DNA from: Chloroflexota bacterium
Lineage (GTDB): Bacteria > Chloroflexota > Dehalococcoidia > UBA2979
Direction: 5' to 3'
Length of the DNA stretch: 39,481 nt
Assembly: GCA_016866055.1 (NCBI GenBank)
Contig: VGNK01000004.1
Location: forward strand, 1-39,481
Shown here piece after piece: positions 25,571 to 33,864 of the stretch. How positions within the stretch are numbered: the stretch's first letter is position 1; each line of letters starts with the position of its first letter. Both the position numbers and the translations under genes were made by a program. The notes under the pieces are model-generated. The model did no database searches and had not been told where the DNA came from. It saw only the letters and a program-made list of their open reading frames with translations.

Positions 25571-26832
25571 CCGCGCCGCGCGCGGGCGAGCGCTCGAAGG
25601 CGCGCGCCGCCCGGCGCCGGATGGCCCCCGTCGAGGCGCAGATGCGCGTGCTCATGAGCGGCACCGAGTTCGGCGACGCCGACACCGCGCGCACGATGGA
25701 GCGCGAGCTCGTGGAGCGGCTTGAGGAGGACCGCCCGCTCCGCATCTACTGTGGCTATGACCCCACCTCGGTGGACCTCCACCTCGGCCACACGCTCACG
25801 ATGCGCAAGCTCCGCCAGTTCCAGGACTTCGGCCACGAGGTCACGTTCCTGATCGGGAACTTCACGGGGCTCGTCGGCGACCCCTCGGACAAGAACCACG
25901 AGCGGCCGATGCTCACCCCCGAGCAGCTCGCGGAAAACGCGACCACCTACACGCAGCAGGCCTTCCGCGTCCTCGACGGCGAGTCGACCACCGTGCGCTA
26001 CAACGCGGACTGGCTCGGCCGGCTCGGCTTCGCCGACGTGCTGCGCCTCTGCTCAAAGTTCACGGTCGCGCAGTTCCTGAAGCGGGAGAACTTCGCGCGG
26101 CGCTACGAGCGGGGCGACGCGATCCACCTGAACGAGTTCATGTACGCGCTCATGCAGGCGTACGACGCGCTCCACCTCGACACCGACGTGCAGGTCGGGG
26201 GCACCGACCAGCTCTTCAACCTGATGGCGGGCCGCACGCTCCAGCAGGACGCCGGGAAGCGCCCGCAGGTCGTGCTCACGCTGCCGATCCTGGTCGGCAC
26301 CGACGGCCACGCGCGCATGTCGAAGTCGACCGGGAACACCATCGGCATCGACGATTCGCCGAGCGACATCTACGGCAAGGTGATGTCGCTGCCGGACTCG
26401 GCGATCGTCGACTACTTCACGCTGGTCACGCCGCTGGCGCCCGACGAGGTGGACGCCGTACGGACGGCGCTCGACGGCGGCACGCTGCGCCCGATGGAGG
26501 CGAAGAAGCGGCTCGCATGGGAGGTGACCGCTTCGCTCTACTCCGCGGAAGAGGCGGCGGCCGCGCAGGCGTACTTCGAGTCGACGATCCAGCGGCGCGA
26601 GACGCCGGAGGAGATGCCCGAGCACCCGCTGGATGGGCGGGCCGCGCTGACGCGGGTGCTGACCGAGGCGGGGCTGGCGACGAGCAACGGCGAGGTGCGT
26701 CGGCTCGTGGCGCAGGGCGCGGTGGCGCTCAACGGCGAGCCGGTGGAGGACTTCACGATCGAGGTGGCGCCGGGCGACGAGATCCGCGTGGGGCGGCATC
26801 GCTTCCTGCGGCTGGTCGAGGACGCGCGCTAG
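25567..26832 (+). CDS. tyrS: Tyrosyl-tRNA synthetase
   Basis: This class I synthetase charges tRNA-Tyr. The HIGH motif is DLHLGHT (residues 72-75) and the KMSKS motif is ARMSKSTGN (near 253). GTDQLFNLMAGR binds tyrosine and the adenylate. The C-terminal 65 residues form an S4 RNA-binding domain (TSNGEVRRLVAQGAVALNG). At 421 residues, with HLGH and GRTLQ, it resembles the TyrZ-like branch more than E. coli TyrS. ATG 25567 overlaps the ribF TGA. No T-box is seen in front of it; its expression probably follows the aro-scpA-ribF transcript. Confidence 0.95.
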   Translation: MTAPRAGERSKARAARRRMAPVEAQMRVLMSGTEFGDADTARTMERELVERLEEDRPLRIYCGYDPTSVDLHLGHTLTMRKLRQFQDFGHEVTFLIGNFTGLVGDPSDKNHERPMLTPEQLAENATTYTQQAFRVLDGESTTVRYNADWLGRLGFADVLRLCSKFTVAQFLKRENFARRYERGDAIHLNEFMYALMQAYDALHLDTDVQVGGTDQLFNLMAGRTLQQDAGKRPQVVLTLPILVGTDGHARMSKSTGNTIGIDDSPSDIYGKVMSLPDSAIVDYFTLVTPLAPDEVDAVRTALDGGTLRPMEAKKRLAWEVTASLYSAEEAAAAQAYFESTIQRRETPEEMPEHPLDGRAALTRVLTEAGLATSNGEVRRLVAQGAVALNGEPVEDFTIEVAPGDEIRVGRHRFLRLVEDAR

Positions 26833-26857
26833 AGGCGGATGGCGGGGGGCCACGGGG

Positions 26858-27313
26858 ATGCTGGACAACGGGGTCGAGACGGATCTGCACGCGATCACGC
26901 AGAACATCGACGAGGCCGAGGTCGTGAGCCTCTACTTTCCCGCGCTCGGGAAGACGCTGCTCATCGACAACCGCGCGAGCGAGCACGTCGGGCCGATGGT
27001 GCGCATCGTGCCGATGGCGGACAGCTCGGCCGAGCGGCTCCGGTCGGTGCGGCGGATGCGCCCGGAGCTGCCCCGCCCGACCTCGCTCACGCTGATCCCG
27101 TGGACGCGTCGCGTCGACTCGCTCTGCGTGCTGGGCGTGTGGGAGCACATCACGGCGCGGCTTCACGTCCACGCCGACGCGCCGACGTACCTCGCGGAGG
27201 CGAGCCGCTGCCTCGCCGCGCTGCGCCGCCTCGAGACGCGCGAGATACGCAGCGCGATCACGGGGAACGAGTACCGCACGATCTGGCGACGCTCCGGGGG
27301 CGCGGACTGCTGA
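26858..27313 (+). CDS. Conserved-looking hypothetical protein, 151 residues
   Basis: ATG 26858 starts 25 bases after tyrS. The protein is soluble, with no signal or membrane segment. A beta-rich N-terminal half (VVSLYFPALGKTLLIDNRA, GPMVRIVPMADSSAERLRS) is followed by RPTSLTLIPWTRRVDSLCVLG and a helical, Arg-rich C-terminus (EASRCLAALRRLETREIRSA). Third-position GC and the regular alternation of hydrophobic residues support coding. I do not recognise the family, and the neighbours give no clear functional hint. It ends 112 bases before the convergent EF-G-like gene. Confidence 0.65.
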   Translation: MLDNGVETDLHAITQNIDEAEVVSLYFPALGKTLLIDNRASEHVGPMVRIVPMADSSAERLRSVRRMRPELPRPTSLTLIPWTRRVDSLCVLGVWEHITARLHVHADAPTYLAEASRCLAALRRLETREIRSAITGNEYRTIWRRSGGADC

Positions 27314-27425
27314 GGCGCGCGGCCCGATCGGGACGCGGCGAGAGAGCCGACTGCTGAGGCGCTCGGCGCGCGCGGGCCGGGCCGCCCCCGCGGCCTCGGC
27401 GTGCCGCACGGGCCCCGAGCGGGCG

Positions 27426-29471
27426 CTACTCGCCTGCGCTCGCGAGCTCCTGCAGCACGTGGTTCTGCACGTGCGGCGGCACCTCCACGTAGCGACTGAA
27501 CTCGAGCTCGAAGCGGCCGCGGCCGCCGGTGAGCGCGCGCACGTCGCTCGCGTAGCGCTGGACCTCCGCCAACGGCACGTCCGCCTCGATCACGCTCACC
27601 GCGCCGTCCGGCTCCACCCCGTGCACCGCCCCGCGGCGGCCGCTCAGGTCGCTCATCACGTCGCCGACGTTCTCGCTCGGGATGCGGACGCGCAGCTTCA
27701 TCACCGGCTCGAGCAGCTGCGGGTGCGCCTGCAGCACGCCCTGCTTGAGCGCCTGCGACGCCGCCAGCTTGAACGCCATCTCGGAGGAGTCCACGGAGTG
27801 CGATGACCCGTCGGTGAGCGTCACCCGCAGGTCGACGAGGGGTGATTGCGCGAGCGGCCCCTGCGGGAGCGTCTCGACGATCCCCTTCTCGACCGCCGGG
27901 ATGAACTGCCGCGGGACCGACCCGCCGACGACCGCGTCGGCGAACTCGAACCCGGAGCCTCGCTCCAGCGGCTCGATCTGGATCACCACGTGACCGTACT
28001 GACCGTGGCCGCCCGTCTGCTTCTTGTGGCGGTACTCCGACTTCGCCGGCGACGAGATCGTCTCGCGGTACGGCACGCGCGGCACCGTCGCCTCGACGTC
28101 CACGCTGTAGTTCTTCGCGAGGTGCGCGATCGCGATCGCCGCGTGGGCATCGCCGAGCGTCGTCATGATCACCTCGTGCGTGTCGGCGTCGCGCTCGACG
28201 CGGATCGTCGGGTCCTGTTCCGTGATGCGGTGCAGCGCCTGCGAGAGCTTGTCGACGTCTTCCTTCGAGCGCGGGTGGAGCGCCGTGCGGTAGGTGCCGA
28301 TCGGCAGGGGCAGCGGCGCGACCGCGATCTTTGCCTCCGGCGAGGAGACGAGGACGTCACCGGTGACGGTGCCCTGCAGCTTCGCCGCGACGCCGATGTC
28401 CCCGGCGTGCAGCGCGGGGACCTCGAGCTGCTCCTTGCCCCGCTGGACGTAGAGGTGGCCGAGCCGCTCGGTCGCGCGCGAGCGCGGGTTGTACGGCTGG
28501 ATCTGCGTCGCGAGCTTGCCCGAGAGCACCTTCATGAACGAGAGGTGGCCGACGAAGGGGTCGGCGGTCGTCTTGAACACGTGCACGGCGAGCGGGCCCG
28601 CCGGGTCGCAGGTGAGCACGCCGCCGTCGATCGCGCGCTCGCGGCCGACGGGGGACGGGAAGACGCGCACAATGTCGTCGAGGAGCGTGCGCACGCCGAT
28701 CTCGCGCTGCGCGCAGACGGCGAGCACGGGGAAGACCAGCCCGGCGGCGAAGCCGTCGTGCAGCGCCTCGGTCAACTCCTCGTCGCTGATCGTGCCGCCC
28801 GCGAGGTACTTCTCGAGGAGCTCGTCGTCGGTCTCCGCGACCGACTCCACGAGCATCTCGCGCGCCGCCGCGATCACTTCAGCCATCGCGGCGGGCGCAT
28901 CTTCCTGAGTGTCACCGCGCCGCGCCCGGCCCGTGAGCAGGTCGATCGCGCCCTCGATCGCGGAGGCCTTCCCGATCGGGATCGCCATCGGGACGACCTT
29001 GTTGCCGAAGCGCTCGCGCAGCTGGGCGAGCACCCGGTCGAAGTCGGCGTGCTCGCGGTCGAGGCGCGTGACGAGCAGCATGCGCGGCAGGTTGCCGGCC
29101 GCGCTCGCGAGCCCCCAGGCGACCTCGGTGCCGCTCTCCAGCCCGGCGGTGGCGTCCACGGTGATCAGGGCCGCCTCGGCCGCATACGCCGCCGCGACGA
29201 CCTCGCCCTCGAAGTCGGCGTACCCCGGGGTGTCGATCAGGTTGATGCGGGTGTTCTCCCACTCGACCGGGGTCAGCGATGAGGAGATCGAGTAGCCGCG
29301 GGCGTGCTCCTCGGAGTCGAAGTCGGAGACCGTGTTGCGGTCCTCGACGCGCCCCATCCGCGAGATGGCGCCCGAGACGAAGAGCATCGCCTCGGCGAGC
29401 GTGGTCTTTCCGGAGCTGCCGTGCCCCATGAGCACGACGTTGCGCAGCGACTCCGACCTGTATTCCTTCAT
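27426..29471 (-). CDS. Elongation factor G-like GTPase (EF-G2 type)
   Basis: The protein has 681 residues with the full EF-G domain order. G1 is GHGSSGKT (16-23), G3 is DTPGYADF (near 79), and domain II begins near 295. Domain IV contains KSEYRHKKQTGGHGQYGHV and domain V the EPVMKLRVRIPSENVGDVM stretch. The G4 box reads LLVTRLDREHADF, with TRLD in place of NKxD, so guanine recognition may be altered. This and the short G2 region mark it as the EF-G2/EF-G-like paralogue, not the main fusA product; no ribosomal protein genes are nearby. ATG 29471 has GGGGGAG 6 bases upstream. A recent duplication is not evident. Confidence 0.9.
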   Translation of the reverse strand: MKEYRSESLRNVVLMGHGSSGKTTLAEAMLFVSGAISRMGRVEDRNTVSDFDSEEHARGYSISSSLTPVEWENTRINLIDTPGYADFEGEVVAAAYAAEAALITVDATAGLESGTEVAWGLASAAGNLPRMLLVTRLDREHADFDRVLAQLRERFGNKVVPMAIPIGKASAIEGAIDLLTGRARRGDTQEDAPAAMAEVIAAAREMLVESVAETDDELLEKYLAGGTISDEELTEALHDGFAAGLVFPVLAVCAQREIGVRTLLDDIVRVFPSPVGRERAIDGGVLTCDPAGPLAVHVFKTTADPFVGHLSFMKVLSGKLATQIQPYNPRSRATERLGHLYVQRGKEQLEVPALHAGDIGVAAKLQGTVTGDVLVSSPEAKIAVAPLPLPIGTYRTALHPRSKEDVDKLSQALHRITEQDPTIRVERDADTHEVIMTTLGDAHAAIAIAHLAKNYSVDVEATVPRVPYRETISSPAKSEYRHKKQTGGHGQYGHVVIQIEPLERGSGFEFADAVVGGSVPRQFIPAVEKGIVETLPQGPLAQSPLVDLRVTLTDGSSHSVDSSEMAFKLAASQALKQGVLQAHPQLLEPVMKLRVRIPSENVGDVMSDLSGRRGAVHGVEPDGAVSVIEADVPLAEVQRYASDVRALTGGRGRFELEFSRYVEVPPHVQNHVLQELASAGE

Positions 29472-29499
29472 GCATCACTCCCCCGGCCAGCGTGGCGCG

Positions 29500-29529
29500 A
29501 TGGTAGCGCCGAGCGCTGCGGCCCGACAA
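29500..29529 (-). promoter_or_regulatory. Promoter of the EF-G-like gene
   Basis: On the minus strand TTGTCG (29529-29524) and TACCAT (29505-29500) are 18 bases apart, each a 4/6 match to the sigma70 boxes. Initiation near 29493 would leave a 22-base leader holding the ribosome site. Confidence 0.45.
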
Positions 29530-29573
29530 CGTTCGTCGATGCGGGCTCCCGCGCAGCGCCCGCGAGCCTCATC

Positions 29574-30655
29574 ATGGACGTCGTGAGCGAGACGCGCGCG
29601 TGGGTGACCCTCGGCGAGGTGGAGACCGCGCGCCGGCGGGTCGCCGGGTTCGTGCGCACGACGCCGCTCTGGCCGCGCCTCGCGCTCGGGCGTCTCGCCG
29701 GCGTGGAGGTCTCGCTGAAGTGCGAGAACCTGCAGCGCGCCGGCTCGTTCAAGGTGCGCGGGGCGCTCAACATGATCGCGGCGCAGAGCCCGCAGGAGCG
29801 CGCCCGGACGATCGCCGCCGAGCGCGGCTTCCTCTTCGTTCCGCCGTTCGACCACCTTGCGATCGTCGTGGGCCAGGGCACGCTCGGGCTCGAGCTGCTC
29901 GAGCAGTGCGAGGCCCCCCGGGACCGTGCTCGTGCCGGCCGGCGGCGGGGGCCTGCTCGCCGGGGTGGCGCTGGCCGTCAAGGAGCGCCGCCGAGGGACG
30001 CGCATCGTCGGGGTGCAGACGGCGGCGATGCCGGGGCTCGTCGCCTCACGCGCCGCGCGCGAGCCCGTGCGCGTGCCGCGGCGGCACACGATCGCCGACG
30101 GTGTGGCGGTGGCGGGGCCGTCAGCGCTCACGCACGAGCTGATCGACCGCTACGTCGACGAGGTGGTCGTGGTCTCCGAGGAGGAGGTCGCGCGCGCGGT
30201 GGTGTTCCTCGTCGAGCGGTCGCGGATGATCGTCGAGGGGGGCCGGCGCGCTCGGCGTCGCCGCGCTGCTCGCGGGGAAGGTCGAGCCGAGCGGGGACAC
30301 GCTCGTCGTGCTCTCGGGGGGCAACATCGACGTGACGCAGCTCGGGCGGCTGATGGAGCGCGGGCTCATCGCCGACGGGCGGCTCCGCGAGCTGACGGTC
30401 GCGGCGGCGGACGCGCCGGGCAAGCTCGCGCGCGTGACGGCGGCGGTCGCGGCGGCGGGCGCGAACGTCGTGCGTGTCGATCGCGACCTCGTCGCGGACG
30501 ACCTGCCGGTGGGCGTGGCGCGGGTGACCCTGCAGGTGGAGGTCGCCGGCAGCGAGGGCTTCGCGGCGCTCGTCGAGGCGATGATCGCCGAGGGCTTCGT
30601 GCGCGGGCTCGTCACGGACCTGGCGACCCCCGCGGCCGCCGCCTACCCGGAGTAG
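29574..30655 (+). pseudogene. Threonine ammonia-lyase (IlvA/TdcB-like), internally deleted and frameshifted
   Basis: ATG 29574 reads WVTLGEVETARRRVAGFVR, then LKCENLQRAGSFKVRGALN with the PLP Lys. After PQERARTI the sequence jumps to AAERGFLFVPPFD, so about 65 residues are missing, including the SAGNHAQG segment. VVGQGTLGLELLEQ follows. At a C6 run (29914-29919) the frame changes to TVLVPAGGGGLLAGVALA, and at a G6 run (30237-30242) it changes again to GALGVAALLAGKVEPSGDT, LVVLSGGNIDVTQLGRLM and a C-terminal ACT domain (KLARVTAAVAAAGANVVRV). With the core deletion it cannot fold normally. Confidence 0.82.
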
Positions 30656-30679
30656 CGCAGAGCGGAGTGCCCGTCCTCG

Positions 30680-32434
30680 TCACGCGCTCTCGGCCGGGCG
30701 CAGATCCAGAACCTCGAGCTGCAGCGTGCCGCGCCCGCCGAAGTCGTCGCGCTTGAACGTGTAGACGATGTCCGCGAGTTCGCCGTCGGGGACGGCGAAC
30801 TCCGCGTTGCGGAACGAGATCGCGCGCCACGAGACGCGGCCCTCGCGCAGCGTGAACTGGAGGTGCTCCCCGCCCTGGCCGACGGCCCGCGCGCCGCTCA
30901 CGCGTACCCCCCGCGCGAGGAAGGTGGGGGTGGGGTTGCCGGTCCCGTGCGGCCCGAGCCGCGCGAGCCAGCGCAGGAGCGCGCCGTCCACCTCCCCGAG
31001 GTGGAGCTTGGCGTCGACGTCGATCGTCGGCACCAGCGACGCCGGATCGAGGCGCTCGGCGACGTCGGCAATCAGCCGCGCCTTCACTTCGTCGAGCCGC
31101 GCGGCGTCGATCGAGAAGCCGGCGGCGGCGCGGTGGCCGCCGAAGCGCAGGAAGAGGTCGGGGTGGCGCCGCAGCAGCGCGGTGATGTCGAACTCGGGGA
31201 TCGAGCGGCAGGAGGCGCGCCCCTCGCCGTCGACGAGCTGCATGACGATCGCCGGGCGCCAGTGCTCCTCGACGAGCCGTGAGGCGACCGGCCCGATGAT
31301 CCCCATCGAGATCGCGGGCGAGGCGACGACGATCAGCGGCGCCGCGCGGTCCTCCTCGGAGAGCGACGCGCGCGCCTCCTCGATCGCCGCGTGCGTCGCC
31401 TCGCGGCGCGCGAGGTTCAGCGCCTCGAGCGTCTGCGCGAGGCTGCGCGCGCGCGGCTCGGAGTCGGTGAGCAGCAGCTCGAGCGCGAGCCGCGCGTGCT
31501 CCATGCGGCCCGCGGCGTTGAGCCGCGGCCCGAGCACCCAGCCGAAGGTGTCCGGCGTCGCCTGCGCGAGGTCGGCGCGCGCGACCTCGGCGAGCGCGAG
31601 CAGTCCCGAGCGCCGCGTACGGCCGATCGCCTCGAGCCCGAGCCGCACCAGATCGCGGTTCTCCGCAACGAGCGGCGCCAGGTCGCACACGGTGCCGAGC
31701 GCGACGAGCGCCCGGTGCTCCGCGGGGTCGTAGGGGCGGCCGAGCCGCTCGTGGAGGTCGTGGATCACCTTGTAGGCGACGCCGCACGCGGCGGGCTCGG
31801 AGCCGTAGCGCGAGCCGGCGAGCTTGGGGTTCACGAGCGCGAGCGCCGGCGGGAGCTCGTCGGGCACCGTGTGGTGGTCGAGTACGACCGCGTCCATGCC
31901 GAGGCGGCCCGCCTCCGCGAGCTCGGCGACCGAGGAGGTGCCGCAGTCGGCGGTGACGAGCACGGTCGCGCCGCGGTCGGCGAGCTGGCGCACCGCGGCG
32001 ACGCTCGGGCCGTACCCCTCGGTGAAGCGGTTCGGGATGTGCGGGACCGACCGCGCCCCGAGCGCGCCGAGCCCCTCGACGAGGATCGTCGTGGCGGTGA
32101 CCCCGTCGACGTCGAAGTCGCCGATGATCGCGACGGTCTCGCCGTCGCGGCAGGCGCGCGCGAGCCGCTCGACGGCGACGTCCAGGTTCGGCATCAGCGC
32201 GGGGTCGGTGAGCTCGCCGGGCCTGCCGAGGTAGCGGCGGGCGTCGGCGGTGTCGCGCACCGCGCGGTGGGCGAGCAGCACGCGCATGAGCGGCGGGAGT
32301 CCCGGGCCCGCGTCCGCGAAGCGCGCGAGGTCCGGCGGCGGCAGCAACCGCCAGCGCCGCCCGTTCGAACCGGCCAGAATGACCGCGCCGACGGGCGCCG
32401 CCTGCGGCGCCTCCTCGGCGATGGAGTGGATCAC
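30680..32434 (-). CDS. recJ: Single-stranded-DNA-specific exonuclease RecJ
   Basis: This 5'-3' ssDNA exonuclease acts in recombination and mismatch repair. The DHH domain shows IIGDFDVDGVTATTIL (motif I, near residue 105), LVTADCGTS, and AVVLDHHTVPDELPPAL (the DHH motif). ACGVAYKVIHDL and WVLGPRLNAAGRMEHA are also diagnostic. DHHA1 has SPAISMGIIGPVASRL and LRFGGHRAAAGFS. The OB-fold C-terminus ends in TLQLEVLDLRP. GTG 32434 has GAGAGG 7 bases upstream and gives 584 residues; an ATG at 32494 gives a longer arm. It converges with the broken threonine dehydratase (25-base gap). Confidence 0.94.
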   Translation of the reverse strand: MIHSIAEEAPQAAPVGAVILAGSNGRRWRLLPPPDLARFADAGPGLPPLMRVLLAHRAVRDTADARRYLGRPGELTDPALMPNLDVAVERLARACRDGETVAIIGDFDVDGVTATTILVEGLGALGARSVPHIPNRFTEGYGPSVAAVRQLADRGATVLVTADCGTSSVAELAEAGRLGMDAVVLDHHTVPDELPPALALVNPKLAGSRYGSEPAACGVAYKVIHDLHERLGRPYDPAEHRALVALGTVCDLAPLVAENRDLVRLGLEAIGRTRRSGLLALAEVARADLAQATPDTFGWVLGPRLNAAGRMEHARLALELLLTDSEPRARSLAQTLEALNLARREATHAAIEEARASLSEEDRAAPLIVVASPAISMGIIGPVASRLVEEHWRPAIVMQLVDGEGRASCRSIPEFDITALLRRHPDLFLRFGGHRAAAGFSIDAARLDEVKARLIADVAERLDPASLVPTIDVDAKLHLGEVDGALLRWLARLGPHGTGNPTPTFLARGVRVSGARAVGQGGEHLQFTLREGRVSWRAISFRNAEFAVPDGELADIVYTFKRDDFGGRGTLQLEVLDLRPAESA

Positions 32435-32600
32435 GGGACGGCCTCTCGTCGCATGGTCGCCCCCGGGGAGGGGTCCGGGCCGCGCGCGGTGCACGGAGTC
32501 CCGCGCGCAGCCGGGACGGACGACGAATCTGCTTGCTCCGTCTCGCCGCGCTCTCGCCGCGCAGCGCGAGTGCGCGCGCGGCGACGCGCAGGACCGCCGG

Positions 32601-33857
32601 CTACTCCTCGACCCGCCTGAAGATCAGCGAGCTGTTGTGCCCGCCGAACCCGAGCGAGTTCGTCATCGCGTACGTGAGCTCGACGGGGCGCGCGCCCTCC
32701 GTCACGTAGTCGAGGTCGCACTCCGGGTCGGGCTCGATCACGTTGCGCGTCATGTGCACGCGCTGGTCGAGGATCGACATCACGGTGACGGCGGCCTCGA
32801 TCGCGCCGGCCGCCCCGAGCGTGTGCCCGACCATCGACTTCGTCGACGACACCGGGAGCTTGAACGCGCCCTCGCCGAAGACCGCCTTAATCGAGAGCGT
32901 CTCGAACTTGTCGTTGAGCGGGGTGCTCGTGCCGTGCGCGTTCACGTAGTCGATGTCGCTCGCCTGCAGCCCCGCCTTGCGCAGCGCGATGCGCATCGCG
33001 CGCGCGGCGCCCTCGCCGTTCTCGGACGGCTGGGTGACGTGGAAGGCATCGGCGGACTGCCCGTAGGAGACCAACTCGGCGAGCACGGTTGCGCCGCGGG
33101 CGCGAGCGTGCTCCCAGTCCTCGAGCACGAGCGTGGCCGCACCCTCGGCGAGCACGAAGCCGTCGCGACGGATGTCGAACGGACGCGAGGCGTGATCGGG
33201 GTCGTGGTTGTAGCCGGTGGAGAGCGCACGCGAGGAGGCGAACGCCGCGATCGACATGCGCGTCACCGCGGCCTCCGCGCCGCCCGCGAGCATCGCCAGC
33301 GCGTCGCCGCGGCGGATCACCTCGGCTGCGGTGCCGAGCGCGTCGGCCCCCGAGGCGCACGCCGAGACCGTGTTGTAGTTCGGCCCGCGCGCCCCGAAGC
33401 GGATCGAGACCTGCCCCGCCGCCATGTCCGGGATGAACATCGGCACGAGGAACGGCGACACGCGCGCCGGCCCCTTGTGGAAGAAGACGTCGAACTGCTC
33501 CTCGAGCGTCCCCATCCCGCCGATGCCGCTGCCGATCATGCAGCCGATCTCGTCGGCCTCGGCCTCGATCGCGAGGCCCGACTGCTCGATCGCCTCGCCG
33601 GAGGCGGCGATCGCGAGGTGCGTGAAGCGGTCCATCCGCCGCACCTCCTTGCGATCGAGCCAGCGCAGGGGGTCGAACCCCTTCACCTCGCCGGCGATCC
33701 GCGACTCGAGGTCCGATGCGTCGCAGAGCGTGACCGGCGCGATGCCGTTCTCGCCGGCCACGAGCGCGCGCCAGGTCTCCTCGCGGCCGATCCCCATGGG
33801 CGTCACGAGCCCGATGCCGGTGACCGCCACGCGGCGTGGACCGTGGTTTGTCGTCAT
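32601..33857 (-). CDS. fabF: Beta-ketoacyl-ACP synthase II (first of a tandem pair)
   Basis: This elongation condensing enzyme has 418 residues. The catalytic triad is visible: NTVSACASGADAL (Cys, near 168), DYVNAHGTSTPLND (His, near 307) and SMVGHTLGAAGAIEA (His, near 344). VAVTGIGLVTPMG starts the fold, and TNSLGFGGHNSSLIF closes it. It begins 7 bases after the stop of the second fabF copy upstream on the same strand, so the two are co-translated from one message after fabD. The residues around both His positions match KASII, not KASIII. Confidence 0.93.
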   Translation of the reverse strand: MTTNHGPRRVAVTGIGLVTPMGIGREETWRALVAGENGIAPVTLCDASDLESRIAGEVKGFDPLRWLDRKEVRRMDRFTHLAIAASGEAIEQSGLAIEAEADEIGCMIGSGIGGMGTLEEQFDVFFHKGPARVSPFLVPMFIPDMAAGQVSIRFGARGPNYNTVSACASGADALGTAAEVIRRGDALAMLAGGAEAAVTRMSIAAFASSRALSTGYNHDPDHASRPFDIRRDGFVLAEGAATLVLEDWEHARARGATVLAELVSYGQSADAFHVTQPSENGEGAARAMRIALRKAGLQASDIDYVNAHGTSTPLNDKFETLSIKAVFGEGAFKLPVSSTKSMVGHTLGAAGAIEAAVTVMSILDQRVHMTRNVIEPDPECDLDYVTEGARPVELTYAMTNSLGFGGHNSSLIFRRVEE

Positions 33858-33864
33858 CCCGCCC

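Noticed and set aside
26833-27313. Second T-box or tRNA-linked element around tyrS
   Set aside because: No GGTGG-N-ACCGCG motif or terminator pair is found upstream of tyrS or between ribF and tyrS.
27846-29282. 478-codon plus-strand frame within the EF-G-like gene
   Set aside because: It mirrors the antisense of a conserved gene and has no recognisable motif.
29914-30242. Programmed frameshifting in the threonine dehydratase at the C6 and G6 runs
   Set aside because: The gene also lacks about 65 core residues, so recoding would not restore a working enzyme.
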